Assembly: GCF_025717065.2 (NCBI RefSeq)
Contig: NZ_JAOVZO020000003.1
Span: 248,001 to 312,000 of the forward strand
DNA length: 64,000 bases
Origin: Tahibacter soli
Lineage (GTDB): Bacteria > Pseudomonadota > Gammaproteobacteria > Xanthomonadales > Rhodanobacteraceae
Direction: 5' to 3'
Numbering within the stretch: position 1 is the stretch's first letter; each line of letters starts with the position of its first letter. Positions 37,067-45,715 of this stretch are shown here, piece after piece. The notes beneath the pieces were generated by a model that had not been told where the DNA came from, did not search any database, and worked only from the letters and a program-made list of their open reading frames with translations. The position numbers and the translations under genes were made by a program.

Positions 37067-37618
37067 ATGTCGATCACTCAACGTCGTTCGGCCGGATTCT
37101 CGCTGCTCGAGGTCATGGTCGCGCTCGCGATTTTCAGCGTCGGCCTGCTCGGGCTCGGCGGCCTGCTGGTCGTTTCGGTCAAGACCAACCACAGCGCCTA
37201 CAACCGCACGCAGGCGACCTTCCTCGCGCAGAGCATGGCCGATCGCATCCGTGCGAATCGCCAGGGCCTGTGGACGGACCGGTTCAACGGCAACTACTCG
37301 GCGGCGACCGCGACACCGCCGGGCAACACCTGCGAAACCACGGCCGGCTGCTCGGTCAACGACATGATCCTGCGCGAACGCGCGATGTGGAGCGCCCAGC
37401 TCGCCGCGTTCCTGCCGAACGTCGCCGCCAACGTCAATTGCACGCCGGTGGCCGGCGGCTCCGTGGTCACCTCGCAGCAGCAGGAGGGCGACCCGCCGTT
37501 CAACGGGCTGTGCACGATCCGTATGACCTGGTCCGAGGCGAACGTCGACACGAACCAGGATTCGACCGCGACGAGTTCGCGCCGCGACCAGACGTTTGCC
37601 TGGGTGTTCCAGCCGTGA
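37067..37618 (+). CDS. pilV: Type IV minor pilin PilV
   Basis: 183 residues with prepilin leader SAG / FSLLEVMVALAIFSVGLLGL and the PilV-typical NHSAYNRTQATFLAQSMADRI segment split over the N-terminal helix. It is part of the minor pilin tip complex. Seven bases after fimT; its stop overlaps an in-frame GTG of pilW. Confidence 0.92.
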   Translation: MSITQRRSAGFSLLEVMVALAIFSVGLLGLGGLLVVSVKTNHSAYNRTQATFLAQSMADRIRANRQGLWTDRFNGNYSAATATPPGNTCETTAGCSVNDMILRERAMWSAQLAAFLPNVAANVNCTPVAGGSVVTSQQQEGDPPFNGLCTIRMTWSEANVDTNQDSTATSSRRDQTFAWVFQP

Positions 37619-37626
37619 GTTCGTCC

Positions 37627-38955
37627 ATGAACGCAATCCGCATCGAATTCCGCCGTCGCGCACGCGGCTTCAGCCTGATCGAAGTCATGGTGGCGATGGC
37701 GCTGGGCCTGCTCGTGTCGATCGGCCTCATCGCCGTGTTCAACACGACCGGGAAGATCAACCGCGTGCAGGAAGCGCTGGCGCGCCTGCAGGAGAACGGC
37801 CGCTACGCGACCACGCGTATCAGCGAGACCGCCCGCAGCGCCGGCACGCAGTACTGCAATACGACGTCGGGCTATTCGACCAAGACGGTCGGCAACGGCC
37901 CGCAGTACCCGGCGCGCACGCCGTTCGTGTTCTCGACGCTCGTCGCGACGACCGACACGTTCGCCGACAGCAACAACGCGATTCCGGCGCCGCCGGCCGG
38001 CTGGGTGGCCGATACCGCGTATCCGCTGAGTCCGCGTTACTTCCTGCAAGGTTACGAATGCACCGCATCGACGTGCACGCCGGCCGTTCCGGCCGGACCG
38101 GGCCGCAAGGGCCTGCCGGCGGCCGGCACGACCGCCGGTTCGCGCGTGCCGGGGACCGACGTGCTCACGATGCGCTTCCAGGGCGGCACCGGCTGGAGCG
38201 CGACCTGCGCGCTTGCGGGCACGACGCCGACCGTGCTCGCGAGGCCCGCGACCGGCGACGACACGCTGAATTTCCAGAACGGCGATCTCGCCCTGTACTC
38301 CGACTGCAATTCGTCGCAGATCATGAAGGTCAATGCCGCGGGCACGCTCCTGACCGCGACGTCGCTGCTGCCGAACGGCGCGAACCGCTGTCCGGCGGGC
38401 GGCACGGCGCGCGGCGATACGCGCGTGTTCAACTTCTCGCGCGATTTCCGCACCGTCACGTACTACCTCGGCCTCAAGGCCGACACGAACCCGGACGCGC
38501 CGACCGGCCGCGTGATTTCGTCGCTGTACCGCCGCGTCAACGGCGGCGAACCGGAGGAGTTGGTCGAAGGCGTCGAACGGCTCGATTTTCTGTACGGCTT
38601 CGAGCATGCCAACGGCACCGTGCGCATGCTGACGGCCGACCAGGTCGAAGCGCAGAGCAACGCCACGAACTGCCCGCCGAAGGCGCCGGACCTGACGGCG
38701 CTAGAACCGGGCTGCCTGTGGCGCGCGGTCACGAGCATCGAAGTGCACATGCTCGTCAACTCGGTGCGCGACCAGTACGACCTGTCGTCGGTGGACACCG
38801 CGTTCCGCTACAGCATCGGCGATCCGTGGTTCGGCAGTGCGCCGACCGCTTCGCCGGCGGCGACCGCGAACATGCCGGTTACCGGCCTGAAGGCCGGACG
38901 CATGATGCGCCGCGAATTCGTCGCGACGATCTCCGTGCGCAACTTCTCTCTCTAA
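37627..38955 (+). CDS. pilW: Type IV minor pilin PilW
   Basis: 442 residues with prepilin leader ARG / FSLIEVMVAMALGLLVS and the PilW-typical VQEALARLQENGRYA. It is larger than the classical PilW (~280), with several cysteine pairs in the globular domain. ATG 37627 gives MNAIRIEFRRRARG; an in-frame GTG at 37615 overlaps the pilV stop (GTGA) and is an equally plausible coupled start. Confidence 0.9.
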   Translation: MNAIRIEFRRRARGFSLIEVMVAMALGLLVSIGLIAVFNTTGKINRVQEALARLQENGRYATTRISETARSAGTQYCNTTSGYSTKTVGNGPQYPARTPFVFSTLVATTDTFADSNNAIPAPPAGWVADTAYPLSPRYFLQGYECTASTCTPAVPAGPGRKGLPAAGTTAGSRVPGTDVLTMRFQGGTGWSATCALAGTTPTVLARPATGDDTLNFQNGDLALYSDCNSSQIMKVNAAGTLLTATSLLPNGANRCPAGGTARGDTRVFNFSRDFRTVTYYLGLKADTNPDAPTGRVISSLYRRVNGGEPEELVEGVERLDFLYGFEHANGTVRMLTADQVEAQSNATNCPPKAPDLTALEPGCLWRAVTSIEVHMLVNSVRDQYDLSSVDTAFRYSIGDPWFGSAPTASPAATANMPVTGLKAGRMMRREFVATISVRNFSL

Positions 38956-38965
38956 AGGCCGTGCC

Positions 38966-39646
38966 ATGAGCATGAAGCGATTCGACTTTGCAAAGGCTCG
39001 GCAGCAGCGCGGCGCGGTGCTGTTCGTCGCGATGATCTTCCTGATCCTCATCACCGTGATGGCGGTGACCGCGTCGTGGAATTCGGTGCTGCAGGAGCGG
39101 ATGACCGGCGGCATGCGCAACCGGCAGCTCGGCATGCTCGGCGCCGAAAGCGCGCTGCGCTTCGGCGAATCGTACGTCTGGAACGCCGTCGACCGCGCGA
39201 ACATTTCCGACGGCTGCCTGCCGTTGCGCTGCGACGCCAACGGGGGCCAGGGCGGCTGCTACATCTCGGCGAGCGACGGCACGCTGCCGGCGCCGGTGCA
39301 GACGTTTCGAACGTCGGCGGTGTGGAACGCGTCGGCCGGCCTTTCGTACACGCCGACGGTGACCGGGCTCTCGGGCCAGTACGAGTCGGGTTCGCTCGCC
39401 GCGCAGCCGCGCTACATCATCGAAGAAGTCACCACGGTCAATCGCAGCGGGGTCGTCCCCGCCGGCGGCGGCGGCGGTTTCATCATGCTCGGCGCCGACA
39501 ACGATCGCGGCAAGAACACCGGCGGCATCGGCGAGCGCACGCTGTACCGCGTCACGTCGCGCAGTCTCGGCGGTTCGGACGCGGTGCTGCGCGTCGCCGA
39601 ATCGACATTCGAAGCGAAGAAAATCACCGGTTGCAATCCGAACTGA
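38966..39646 (+). CDS. pilX: Type IV pilus assembly protein PilX
   Basis: 226 residues. It begins with a basic leader and QQRGAVLFVAMIFLILITVMAV, the GspK/PilX-like N-terminal helix, followed by LQERMTGGMRNRQLGMLGAESALR, a conserved PilX stretch. It joins the minor pilin complex with PilVW and FimT and helps present PilY1. It is 10 bases after pilW and 23 bases before pilY1. Confidence 0.92.
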   Translation: MSMKRFDFAKARQQRGAVLFVAMIFLILITVMAVTASWNSVLQERMTGGMRNRQLGMLGAESALRFGESYVWNAVDRANISDGCLPLRCDANGGQGGCYISASDGTLPAPVQTFRTSAVWNASAGLSYTPTVTGLSGQYESGSLAAQPRYIIEEVTTVNRSGVVPAGGGGGFIMLGADNDRGKNTGGIGERTLYRVTSRSLGGSDAVLRVAESTFEAKKITGCNPN

Positions 39647-39669
39647 GCGGCTTGCGGAGCGAGATTCCC

Positions 39670-42600
39670 ATGAACATTCAACGGTTTATCGATCTGCGCG
39701 TCAGCGCATCGTCCGCGGCGCTCCTCGTCGCCGCGGTTCTGGCGTCGCCTGCGGCGCAGGCCGGTCGCGTCGACCTGCTCGCCACGCCGCCGGACATCAC
39801 CGCGTCGGTCGACCCGAACCTCGCCGTCAGCTTCGACGACTCCGGTTCGATGGCGTGGACGTATCTCGGCGACAAGCGCCCGTACGACGACCAGGCATGG
39901 AGCGGCCCGTGGCGCTGCGCCGGCGTCATCGACGCCGAAGTGACCGACCGCAGCAATCCGGCGTCGCGCGCGATGAACGGCGTGTACTACAACCCGAACA
40001 TCACCTACAGCCCGCCGCTGTTCAAGGACGGCTCGTCGTTCCCGCAGGCCGACGCGACCCTGACCGCGGTCTGGCAGGACGGCATCGCCGCGAATCGCCC
40101 GGTCAACGGCGTGGGCGCGACCGGCACGGTCTCGTACGCGAACAATCCCGACACGCCGGCCGATGCCAGCGCATCGGGCCGCACGAACCTCATGGGCACC
40201 AAGCCGGCCACTGGCACCGATCGTCGCTGGGACTGCGACGCGAACGGCGCGACCGCCACCAACGGCACCGGCAGCAATCCGTTCGCGGGCGGCGGCCCGT
40301 ACTACTACCGCTACACCGGCCCGAGCTTCGTCGACGCGTCGGGCAACGTCATCACGGCGACGCTGTACAACACCGCGAACTGGACCGCCGTGGCCGTGCC
40401 GGCCAGCCAATATCAGAACTTCGCGAACTGGTACGCGTACTACCGCACGCGCACGCTCGCGGCGCGTTCGGCGCTGTCGCGCGTGTTCGGTTCGCTCGGC
40501 GAGAACATCCGCGTCGCGTGGCAGACGATCTGGCCGAAGAACTACAACGGCTCGCACGCGTGGAGCGTCGCGTTCGACACCAACACGATCATCAGCAACC
40601 TGACCGACACGAACAACACCGGCTTCGCCGCCGCGAACAACTTCCGCACGAACTTCTTCAACTGGCTCTACCAGGTCGGCGCGCGCGACGGCACGCCCGA
40701 CCGTGAAGCGACGCAGCGCGCCGGCAACCTGTTCAAGGCCGGCAGCGCGTCGACGCTCAATCTGACGAATCCGTACTTTCAGCCCGGCATCGGCGGTGCG
40801 GCTGGCCGCGAACTGTCGTGCCGCCAGAACTTCCACGTGCTCGTGACCGACGGTTACTGGAACGGCACGAACGGCAACGTCGCAACGCCGTCGCCGCAGG
40901 TAACGGGCGCCGTCGATCTGCCGAGGACCGGCAACGGCACGACGGGAACGCTGCAGCCGTTCAACTATTCGCCGTCGGACGCGGAATCCCGCATCTACTG
41001 GGACGTCAAGCCGAACGACTACGACAAGTCGCTCGCCAACGTGGCGTTTTCCTACTGGGCGAACGACCTGCGTACCGATCTCGACAACACCGTCGCGCCG
41101 TATTTTCCGGACAAGAGCACGAACCTTGACGGGACCGGTACGCTCGCGGCCGGCGCCGATCCGGCCTCCAACAAGGTCGTGTTCTTCAATCCGGCGAACG
41201 ATCCGGCCACCTGGCAGCACGTCGTGCAGTTCATGGTCGCCCTCGGCATCGACGGCACGCTGCGCTTCCCGAACGACTTCGCGGCGCTGCGCGGCCCGTC
41301 CGGCACGGGCGCCAAATCGTGGCCGACGCCGGCCGCCGACCAGCGCTCGGCAGTCGACGACATGTGGCACGCGGCGATCAACAGCCGCGGTGCGTACTTC
41401 TCGGCGTCGAATCCGACCGAGCTCGTCAACTACCTCACCGAGATCATCAACAGCATCCTCGTGCGCCGCTCGGCCTCGACGGCGCTGACGAGCTCGATCT
41501 CGACACTCACCGCGACGACGCAGGGCTACGCCGGCGGCTACGATTCGTCGGACTGGTCCGGCTTCCTGTTCCGCCGCGGCTTCCAGGCCAACGGCCAGCC
41601 GTCCGACACGATCGTGTGGGATGCCGGCTGCATTCTGACGGGCGGGCAGTGCAACGCGACCAACAGCAACGTCGGCGGCGGACGCGATCCGAATTCGCGC
41701 GTCATCGCGACGTCGAAGGGTACGACCGGCAGCGGCGGCTTCGCATTCCGCTGGGCCAGCCTGTCGACGGCGCAGAAAACCGCGCTGAACAAGGACGGCA
41801 CGACCGGCGCGACCGACGCCTACGGCGAAAAGCGCCTCGACTGGGCGCGCGGCGTGCGCACGCAGGAAACCTCGACGAATCCGACGTTGCGCCGCCGCTC
41901 GTCGCTGCTCGGCGCGATCGTCAATTCGCGTCCGAAGTACCTGTCGGCACCGGAATCGGACTACAAGGACGACTACTGGCCGGCGGGCTCCGCGGAAGCG
42001 ACCTCGACGCAGAAGTACTCGAACTTCGTCGAAAGCAACCGCACCCGCACGCCGACCGTCTTCGTCGGCTCCAACGACGGCATGCTGCACGCGTTCGACG
42101 CCGCGACGGGCGCCGAATCCTGGGCGTTCGTACCCAATACGGTGATCGCGAACGGGCGCATGACGAAGATGACCGCGACCGGTTCGACGGCGCTCGTGCC
42201 GGGCGTCGATGATACGGCGGTGACCGCGGACATGTTCTTCGGCGGCGGCTGGCGCACGATGCTCGTCGGATCCACGCGCATGGGCGGACGCGGCGTGTTC
42301 GCGATCGACGTGACGAATCCGGCGATCGGCAGCGAAGGCACGCTCGCGAGCAAGGTCCAGTGGGAAATCACCGGCGGCATCACGCCGGGCTTCGACAACC
42401 TCGGCTACACGTACGCGTCGGCCAACACCGCGCGCGTGCGCTACAACAACAAGTGGGTCGCGGTCATTTCCAGCGGCTACTTCCCGAAGGACACGACCGA
42501 TCCGCTGTACAGCCTGCCGGCGGCGTCGACCGACCAGTCGTCGCTGTTCGTCGTCGACATGGAAACCGGCGCGCTGATCAAGGAAATCCGCACGCCGGCC

Positions 42601-43443
42601 GGTATCACGAGCTACGGCCTGTCGACGCCCGCGGTTGCGGGCCCCGACCCGATCGTCACCACCGTCGTCGCCGGCGATCTGGCCGGCAACCTGTGGCGCT
42701 TCGACCTCTCGAGCGCGGATACGGCGCAGTGGAAAGCCGAGCTGATGTTCAAGACGTACACCGGCCTGACAGACATCGGCAAGCTGCCGATTTCGGTCGA
42801 ACCGATCCTGTTCCGCGATCCGGTCGCCGACGGCATCTGGCTGTTCGGCACCGGCAAGTTCCTCGGCGCGGAAGACCGCACGAACGCCGGCGTCGCGACG
42901 CAGCAGTTCTTCGGCATCCGCGACTACGGCGCGGGCTCGACGAACTATCCGATCACGATCAGCCAGCTCGTCGTGCAGGACATGACGCAGTCGGGCAACG
43001 ACCGCAGTCTCACGCAGCTGCCGGTGCCGGCGTCGAATCGCGGCTGGCGCTTCGAGCTCGACGAGCGCGCGGGCGAGCGCGACGTCGTATCGGCGCTCGA
43101 CATCGACAACGGTACGACGGCGCTCCTGACGACCTTGCTGCCGAAGGGCGACGATCCTTGCGACCCGGGTCGTTCGGGCTCGATCATGATCGTCAATGCG
43201 GCGAACGGCGGCGCGCCGGATCGTCCGGTGTTCAGCAACGGCAGCACGCAGACGGCGATCGGCGTCGTCGGCCGCTTCGTGCCGGGCGGCAACGGAGAAA
43301 GCCCGATTCCGATCTCCGGTTCGCCGAGTCTGCTCGACCTCAAGGGCGGCGGCGGCATCATCATCACCGGTCTGACGGGCTTGACGATCAACGATCCCTA
43401 CTGGCACCGCGGCGCCTGGCGCAACCTGCTCGACAAGCTGTAG
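39670..43443 (+). CDS. pilY1: Pilus tip adhesin and assembly factor PilY1
   Basis: 1257 residues: a signal peptide (ASPAAQA-GRV), an N-terminal von Willebrand-like region with a metal-site motif DDSGSM near residue 58, and a C-terminal seven-bladed PilC/PilY1 propeller containing VFVGSNDGMLHAFDAATG. In Pseudomonas PilY1 is the tip protein needed for pilus extension, surface sensing and adhesion. No pilY2 follows. Codon use is even throughout. A strong GC hairpin follows the stop. Confidence 0.95.
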   Translation: MNIQRFIDLRVSASSAALLVAAVLASPAAQAGRVDLLATPPDITASVDPNLAVSFDDSGSMAWTYLGDKRPYDDQAWSGPWRCAGVIDAEVTDRSNPASRAMNGVYYNPNITYSPPLFKDGSSFPQADATLTAVWQDGIAANRPVNGVGATGTVSYANNPDTPADASASGRTNLMGTKPATGTDRRWDCDANGATATNGTGSNPFAGGGPYYYRYTGPSFVDASGNVITATLYNTANWTAVAVPASQYQNFANWYAYYRTRTLAARSALSRVFGSLGENIRVAWQTIWPKNYNGSHAWSVAFDTNTIISNLTDTNNTGFAAANNFRTNFFNWLYQVGARDGTPDREATQRAGNLFKAGSASTLNLTNPYFQPGIGGAAGRELSCRQNFHVLVTDGYWNGTNGNVATPSPQVTGAVDLPRTGNGTTGTLQPFNYSPSDAESRIYWDVKPNDYDKSLANVAFSYWANDLRTDLDNTVAPYFPDKSTNLDGTGTLAAGADPASNKVVFFNPANDPATWQHVVQFMVALGIDGTLRFPNDFAALRGPSGTGAKSWPTPAADQRSAVDDMWHAAINSRGAYFSASNPTELVNYLTEIINSILVRRSASTALTSSISTLTATTQGYAGGYDSSDWSGFLFRRGFQANGQPSDTIVWDAGCILTGGQCNATNSNVGGGRDPNSRVIATSKGTTGSGGFAFRWASLSTAQKTALNKDGTTGATDAYGEKRLDWARGVRTQETSTNPTLRRRSSLLGAIVNSRPKYLSAPESDYKDDYWPAGSAEATSTQKYSNFVESNRTRTPTVFVGSNDGMLHAFDAATGAESWAFVPNTVIANGRMTKMTATGSTALVPGVDDTAVTADMFFGGGWRTMLVGSTRMGGRGVFAIDVTNPAIGSEGTLASKVQWEITGGITPGFDNLGYTYASANTARVRYNNKWVAVISSGYFPKDTTDPLYSLPAASTDQSSLFVVDMETGALIKEIRTPAGITSYGLSTPAVAGPDPIVTTVVAGDLAGNLWRFDLSSADTAQWKAELMFKTYTGLTDIGKLPISVEPILFRDPVADGIWLFGTGKFLGAEDRTNAGVATQQFFGIRDYGAGSTNYPITISQLVVQDMTQSGNDRSLTQLPVPASNRGWRFELDERAGERDVVSALDIDNGTTALLTTLLPKGDDPCDPGRSGSIMIVNAANGGAPDRPVFSNGSTQTAIGVVGRFVPGGNGESPIPISGSPSLLDLKGGGGIIITGLTGLTINDPYWHRGAWRNLLDKL

Positions 43444-43466
43444 CGGCGTTCGCGCCGCCCGCATGA

Positions 43467-43494
43467 CCGCCGCCGCGCTCAGACGCGGCGGCGG
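43467..43494 (+). terminator. GC hairpin after pilY1
   Basis: A perfect 11-bp GC-only stem (CCGCCGCCGCG / CGCGGCGGCGG) with a 6-base loop, 24 bases past pilY1, with no T run. It probably separates the minor pilin operon from pilE. Confidence 0.6.
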
Positions 43495-43529
43495 TGCGAA
43501 GCGGGATCGGCGGCGCGGCGCCGGACCGG

Positions 43530-43551
43530 AACTGTTTCTTAAACCACAGTT
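43530..43551 (+). promoter_or_regulatory. Inverted repeat upstream of pilE
   Basis: AACTGT-N10-ACAGTT, in an AT-rich patch 30 bases before pilE. A possible -10 TACTAT follows at 43553-43558, so the left half-site would cover the -35 position. It could be an operator; no regulator can be named. Confidence 0.4.
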
Positions 43552-43580
43552 GTACTATTGGTTATCAGCTCGAGGTGAAT

Positions 43581-44012
43581 ATGAAATCCAGGGGCGGCAG
43601 TGCGGGATTCACGCTGATCGAACTCGTGGTCGTCGTGGCGATCATCGCCATACTCGCGGGATTTGCCGTGTACAACTACGGTCAGTACAGCTTCAAGAGC
43701 CGCCGCGCGGACGGCCGCGAGTTCCTGTTGCGCATCGCCGGGGCGCAGGAGCGTTTCTATACGAATTTCAATCGCTATACCGACCAGTTCGGGGCGGGCG
43801 GCCTGGGTCTCACCGGCGCAACCGCGAACCGCTCGGACCGCGGCTACTACGACGTCGCGATCGCGCTCGGCGCGAACAATCAGGACTTCACGTTGACGGC
43901 GACGCCGCGCGTGGCCCAGGCGCAGGACAAGTGCGGGCAGTTGAAGCTCGACAGCCGCGGCAAGAAGGAAGCCACCGGCGCCGCGAGCCACCCCGGCGAA
44001 GTTTGTTGGTAA
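43581..44012 (+). CDS. pilE: Type IV pilin PilE
   Basis: 143 residues with leader SAG / FTLIELVVVVAIIAILAGFAVYNY and the PilE/PilA-type globular domain with a C-terminal disulphide loop (DKCGQL ... GEVCW). Minor or accessory pilin in the same locus in Pseudomonas and xanthomonads. GAGGTG is 5 bases before the ATG. The 137-base gap and hairpin after pilY1 suggest a separate transcript. Confidence 0.9.
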   Translation: MKSRGGSAGFTLIELVVVVAIIAILAGFAVYNYGQYSFKSRRADGREFLLRIAGAQERFYTNFNRYTDQFGAGGLGLTGATANRSDRGYYDVAIALGANNQDFTLTATPRVAQAQDKCGQLKLDSRGKKEATGAASHPGEVCW

Positions 44013-44016
44013 AGAT

Positions 44017-44040
44017 GCGCCGACGTTGTTGAGTCGGCGC
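44017..44040 (+). terminator. Hairpin after pilE, overlapping the tRNA-Thr promoter
   Basis: 8-bp stem GCGCCGAC / GTCGGCGC with an 8-base loop, 4 bases past pilE. Its loop and right arm contain the -35 hexamer of the tRNA-Thr promoter. Confidence 0.55.
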
Positions 44041-44057
44041 GAATCAGTCCCTATAAT
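44029..44057 (+). promoter_or_regulatory. Promoter of tRNA-Thr
   Basis: TTGAGT (44029-44034), 17-bp spacer, consensus TATAAT (44052-44057). Transcription would start about 10 bases before the mature tRNA. Confidence 0.85.
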
Positions 44058-44073
44058 GCGCGGCTCCCACGGC

Positions 44074-44149
<76 letters not shown>

Positions 44150-44175
44150 TCGGGATCTGGCAACACGTCGCGCGT

Positions 44176-44204
44176 TTGCGCCCCACGCGAGTGGCGGCTA
44201 GACT
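44176..44204 (+). promoter_or_regulatory. Promoter of tRNA-Val
   Basis: TTGCGC (44176-44181), 17-bp spacer, TAGACT (44199-44204), 14 bases before the tRNA. Confidence 0.6.
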
Positions 44205-44218
44205 GCGCGGCCTCGGTC

Positions 44219-44293
44219 GGGCGGTTAGCTCAGCGGTAGAGCACTGCTTTCACACGGCAGGGGTCACAGGTTCAAACCCTGTACCGCCCACCA
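44219..44293 (+). tRNA. tRNA-Val (anticodon CAC)
   Basis: A 75-base cloverleaf: acceptor GGGCGGT / ACCGCCC, anticodon stem CTGCT / GGCAG around loop TTCACAC, T arm with TTCAAAC, encoded CCA. Reads GTG; a dedicated CAC species fits a GC-rich genome. Confidence 0.98.
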
Positions 44294-44477
44294 CTTCCGT
44301 CTTCGACGGAAGTTCCCGCCGATACGCTGCGGCAATCCGTCGCGCGAATACTTCCCCCGCTTGAACGCGCTCCCGCTAGGCGGTCGATTACGACCGTTCG
44401 GAGCCTTGCCCGCGCCCGCCGCGCCGTCGGGAAAAAACGCGCCGCTATAATGCCGCGACGCAATCGCGAGGTCGGCC

Positions 44478-44846
44478 ATGCACACCATCATTCGTTCGCT
44501 TTCGGCCCTCACCCTGGGCTTCGCCGCCGGTTCCGCGCTGGCCGAACCGCCGCCGGTCACGGTCAAGCAGGAAGGTCAGACATTCGAGCATTTCTGCGCC
44601 GAAGAAGAGGGCGCCGTCTTCATCGGCTCGAACAACCAGATCACCGCATCCGGCGGCTGCACGTCGATCCGCGTCGAAGGCTCGAACAACATCGTGTCGA
44701 TCGGCCGAACGACGAGCATCGCGATCAACGGCGATCAGAACCGCATCACCTGGCAGAGCAACGCGAACGGCAACGTCAAGCCGCCGGTTTCCGACGTCGG
44801 CAAGGGCAATACCGTACGCCACGCGGACGAAGACGCCTCGCAGTAA
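44478..44846 (+). CDS. DUF3060 family secreted protein
   Basis: 122 residues: a signal peptide (GSALA-EPP) then short beta-helix-like repeats with the DUF3060 pattern IGSNNQITASGGC and VEGSNNIVSIG. Two cysteines are likely disulphide bonded. Function unknown; predicted periplasmic or surface. GAGG precedes the ATG, and a perfect TATAAT lies at 44446-44451, though without a convincing -35. Confidence 0.85.
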   Translation: MHTIIRSLSALTLGFAAGSALAEPPPVTVKQEGQTFEHFCAEEEGAVFIGSNNQITASGGCTSIRVEGSNNIVSIGRTTSIAINGDQNRITWQSNANGNVKPPVSDVGKGNTVRHADEDASQ

Positions 44847-44890
44847 ACCCGGCACTTGGCGCCGCGTCGCCGGCGCGGCATCGTCGCCGC

Positions 44891-45706
44891 ATGAACGAGC
44901 GCAACCCGCAAGCCGAGCAGATGGGCGACGCGTCCATGGCGCGCAATCTCGCGTATCAGGCCGAGGCGATCTGGCCGCAGGAACGCCTGCTGTTCGATCG
45001 CTACGCGTTCGCCGGCACGCCGCGCATCCTCGACCTCGGCTGCGGCACCGGCGAGATCACGCGGCGTCTCGCGCAGCGTTATCCCGAGGCCGAACTCGTC
45101 GGCGTCGACATTCTCGACGGCAATCTCGCGATCGCACGCCGTGAAAGCGCGAGCTTCGGCGGGCGCGTGCGCTACGAAGTCGGCGATGCGTTCGCGCTGG
45201 CCTGCCGCGACGCGAGCTTCGATCTCGTCGTGTGCCGGCACATGTCGCAGGCCGTGCCCGACTTTCGCCGCGTGTTCGACGAGATCACGCGCGTGCTCAG
45301 GCCCGGCGGCTGGCTGCACCTCGTCTCCGAAGACTACGGCATGCTGCACCTGCCGCGCGGCACGCGCGATGCCGACCGCTTCTGGATCGACACCGTATTT
45401 CCGTACCTCGACGGCATCGGCTGCGACAGCCGCGTCGGACGTCATTCGTGGCCGCTGTTCGAACGCGCGGGCTATCGCGACGTCGCCGTCGACTACGTCG
45501 TCGTCGATACGCTGCGGGTGCCGCGCGCGTCGTTCGCCGGCATCCTGCGCTCGTGGCGCGACGGCTATGCGCCGGTGCTCGCCGAGTCGAGCCGGCGCGA
45601 GATCGACGATGTGCGCGCCGACTTCGACGCGATGATCGCGTCGATCGAAGATCCGGCGCGCTACGCCGTCTGGCACGTGCCCGTGATTTCCGGGCGACGC
45701 GCCTGA
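44891..45706 (+). CDS. SAM-dependent class I methyltransferase
   Basis: 271 residues with motif I ILDLGCGTGEIT, the acidic end of beta-2 in VGVDILDG, motif ADxF-like GDAFAL and post-motif DEITRVLRPGGWL, in the Methyltransf_11/UbiE-like group. The substrate (small molecule, quinone or protein) cannot be told. It starts MNERNPQAEQMG, 44 bases after the DUF3060 gene, possibly co-transcribed. Convergent with the endonuclease gene. Confidence 0.88.
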   Translation: MNERNPQAEQMGDASMARNLAYQAEAIWPQERLLFDRYAFAGTPRILDLGCGTGEITRRLAQRYPEAELVGVDILDGNLAIARRESASFGGRVRYEVGDAFALACRDASFDLVVCRHMSQAVPDFRRVFDEITRVLRPGGWLHLVSEDYGMLHLPRGTRDADRFWIDTVFPYLDGIGCDSRVGRHSWPLFERAGYRDVAVDYVVVDTLRVPRASFAGILRSWRDGYAPVLAESSRREIDDVRADFDAMIASIEDPARYAVWHVPVISGRRA

Positions 45707-45715
45707 CGTCCGCCG

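Noticed and set aside
39412-43464. 1350-codon antisense frame opposite pilY1
   Set aside because: Long antisense frames are expected at this GC content; the sense strand encodes a complete PilY1 with signal peptide and propeller, while the antisense product is arginine-rich and without motifs.
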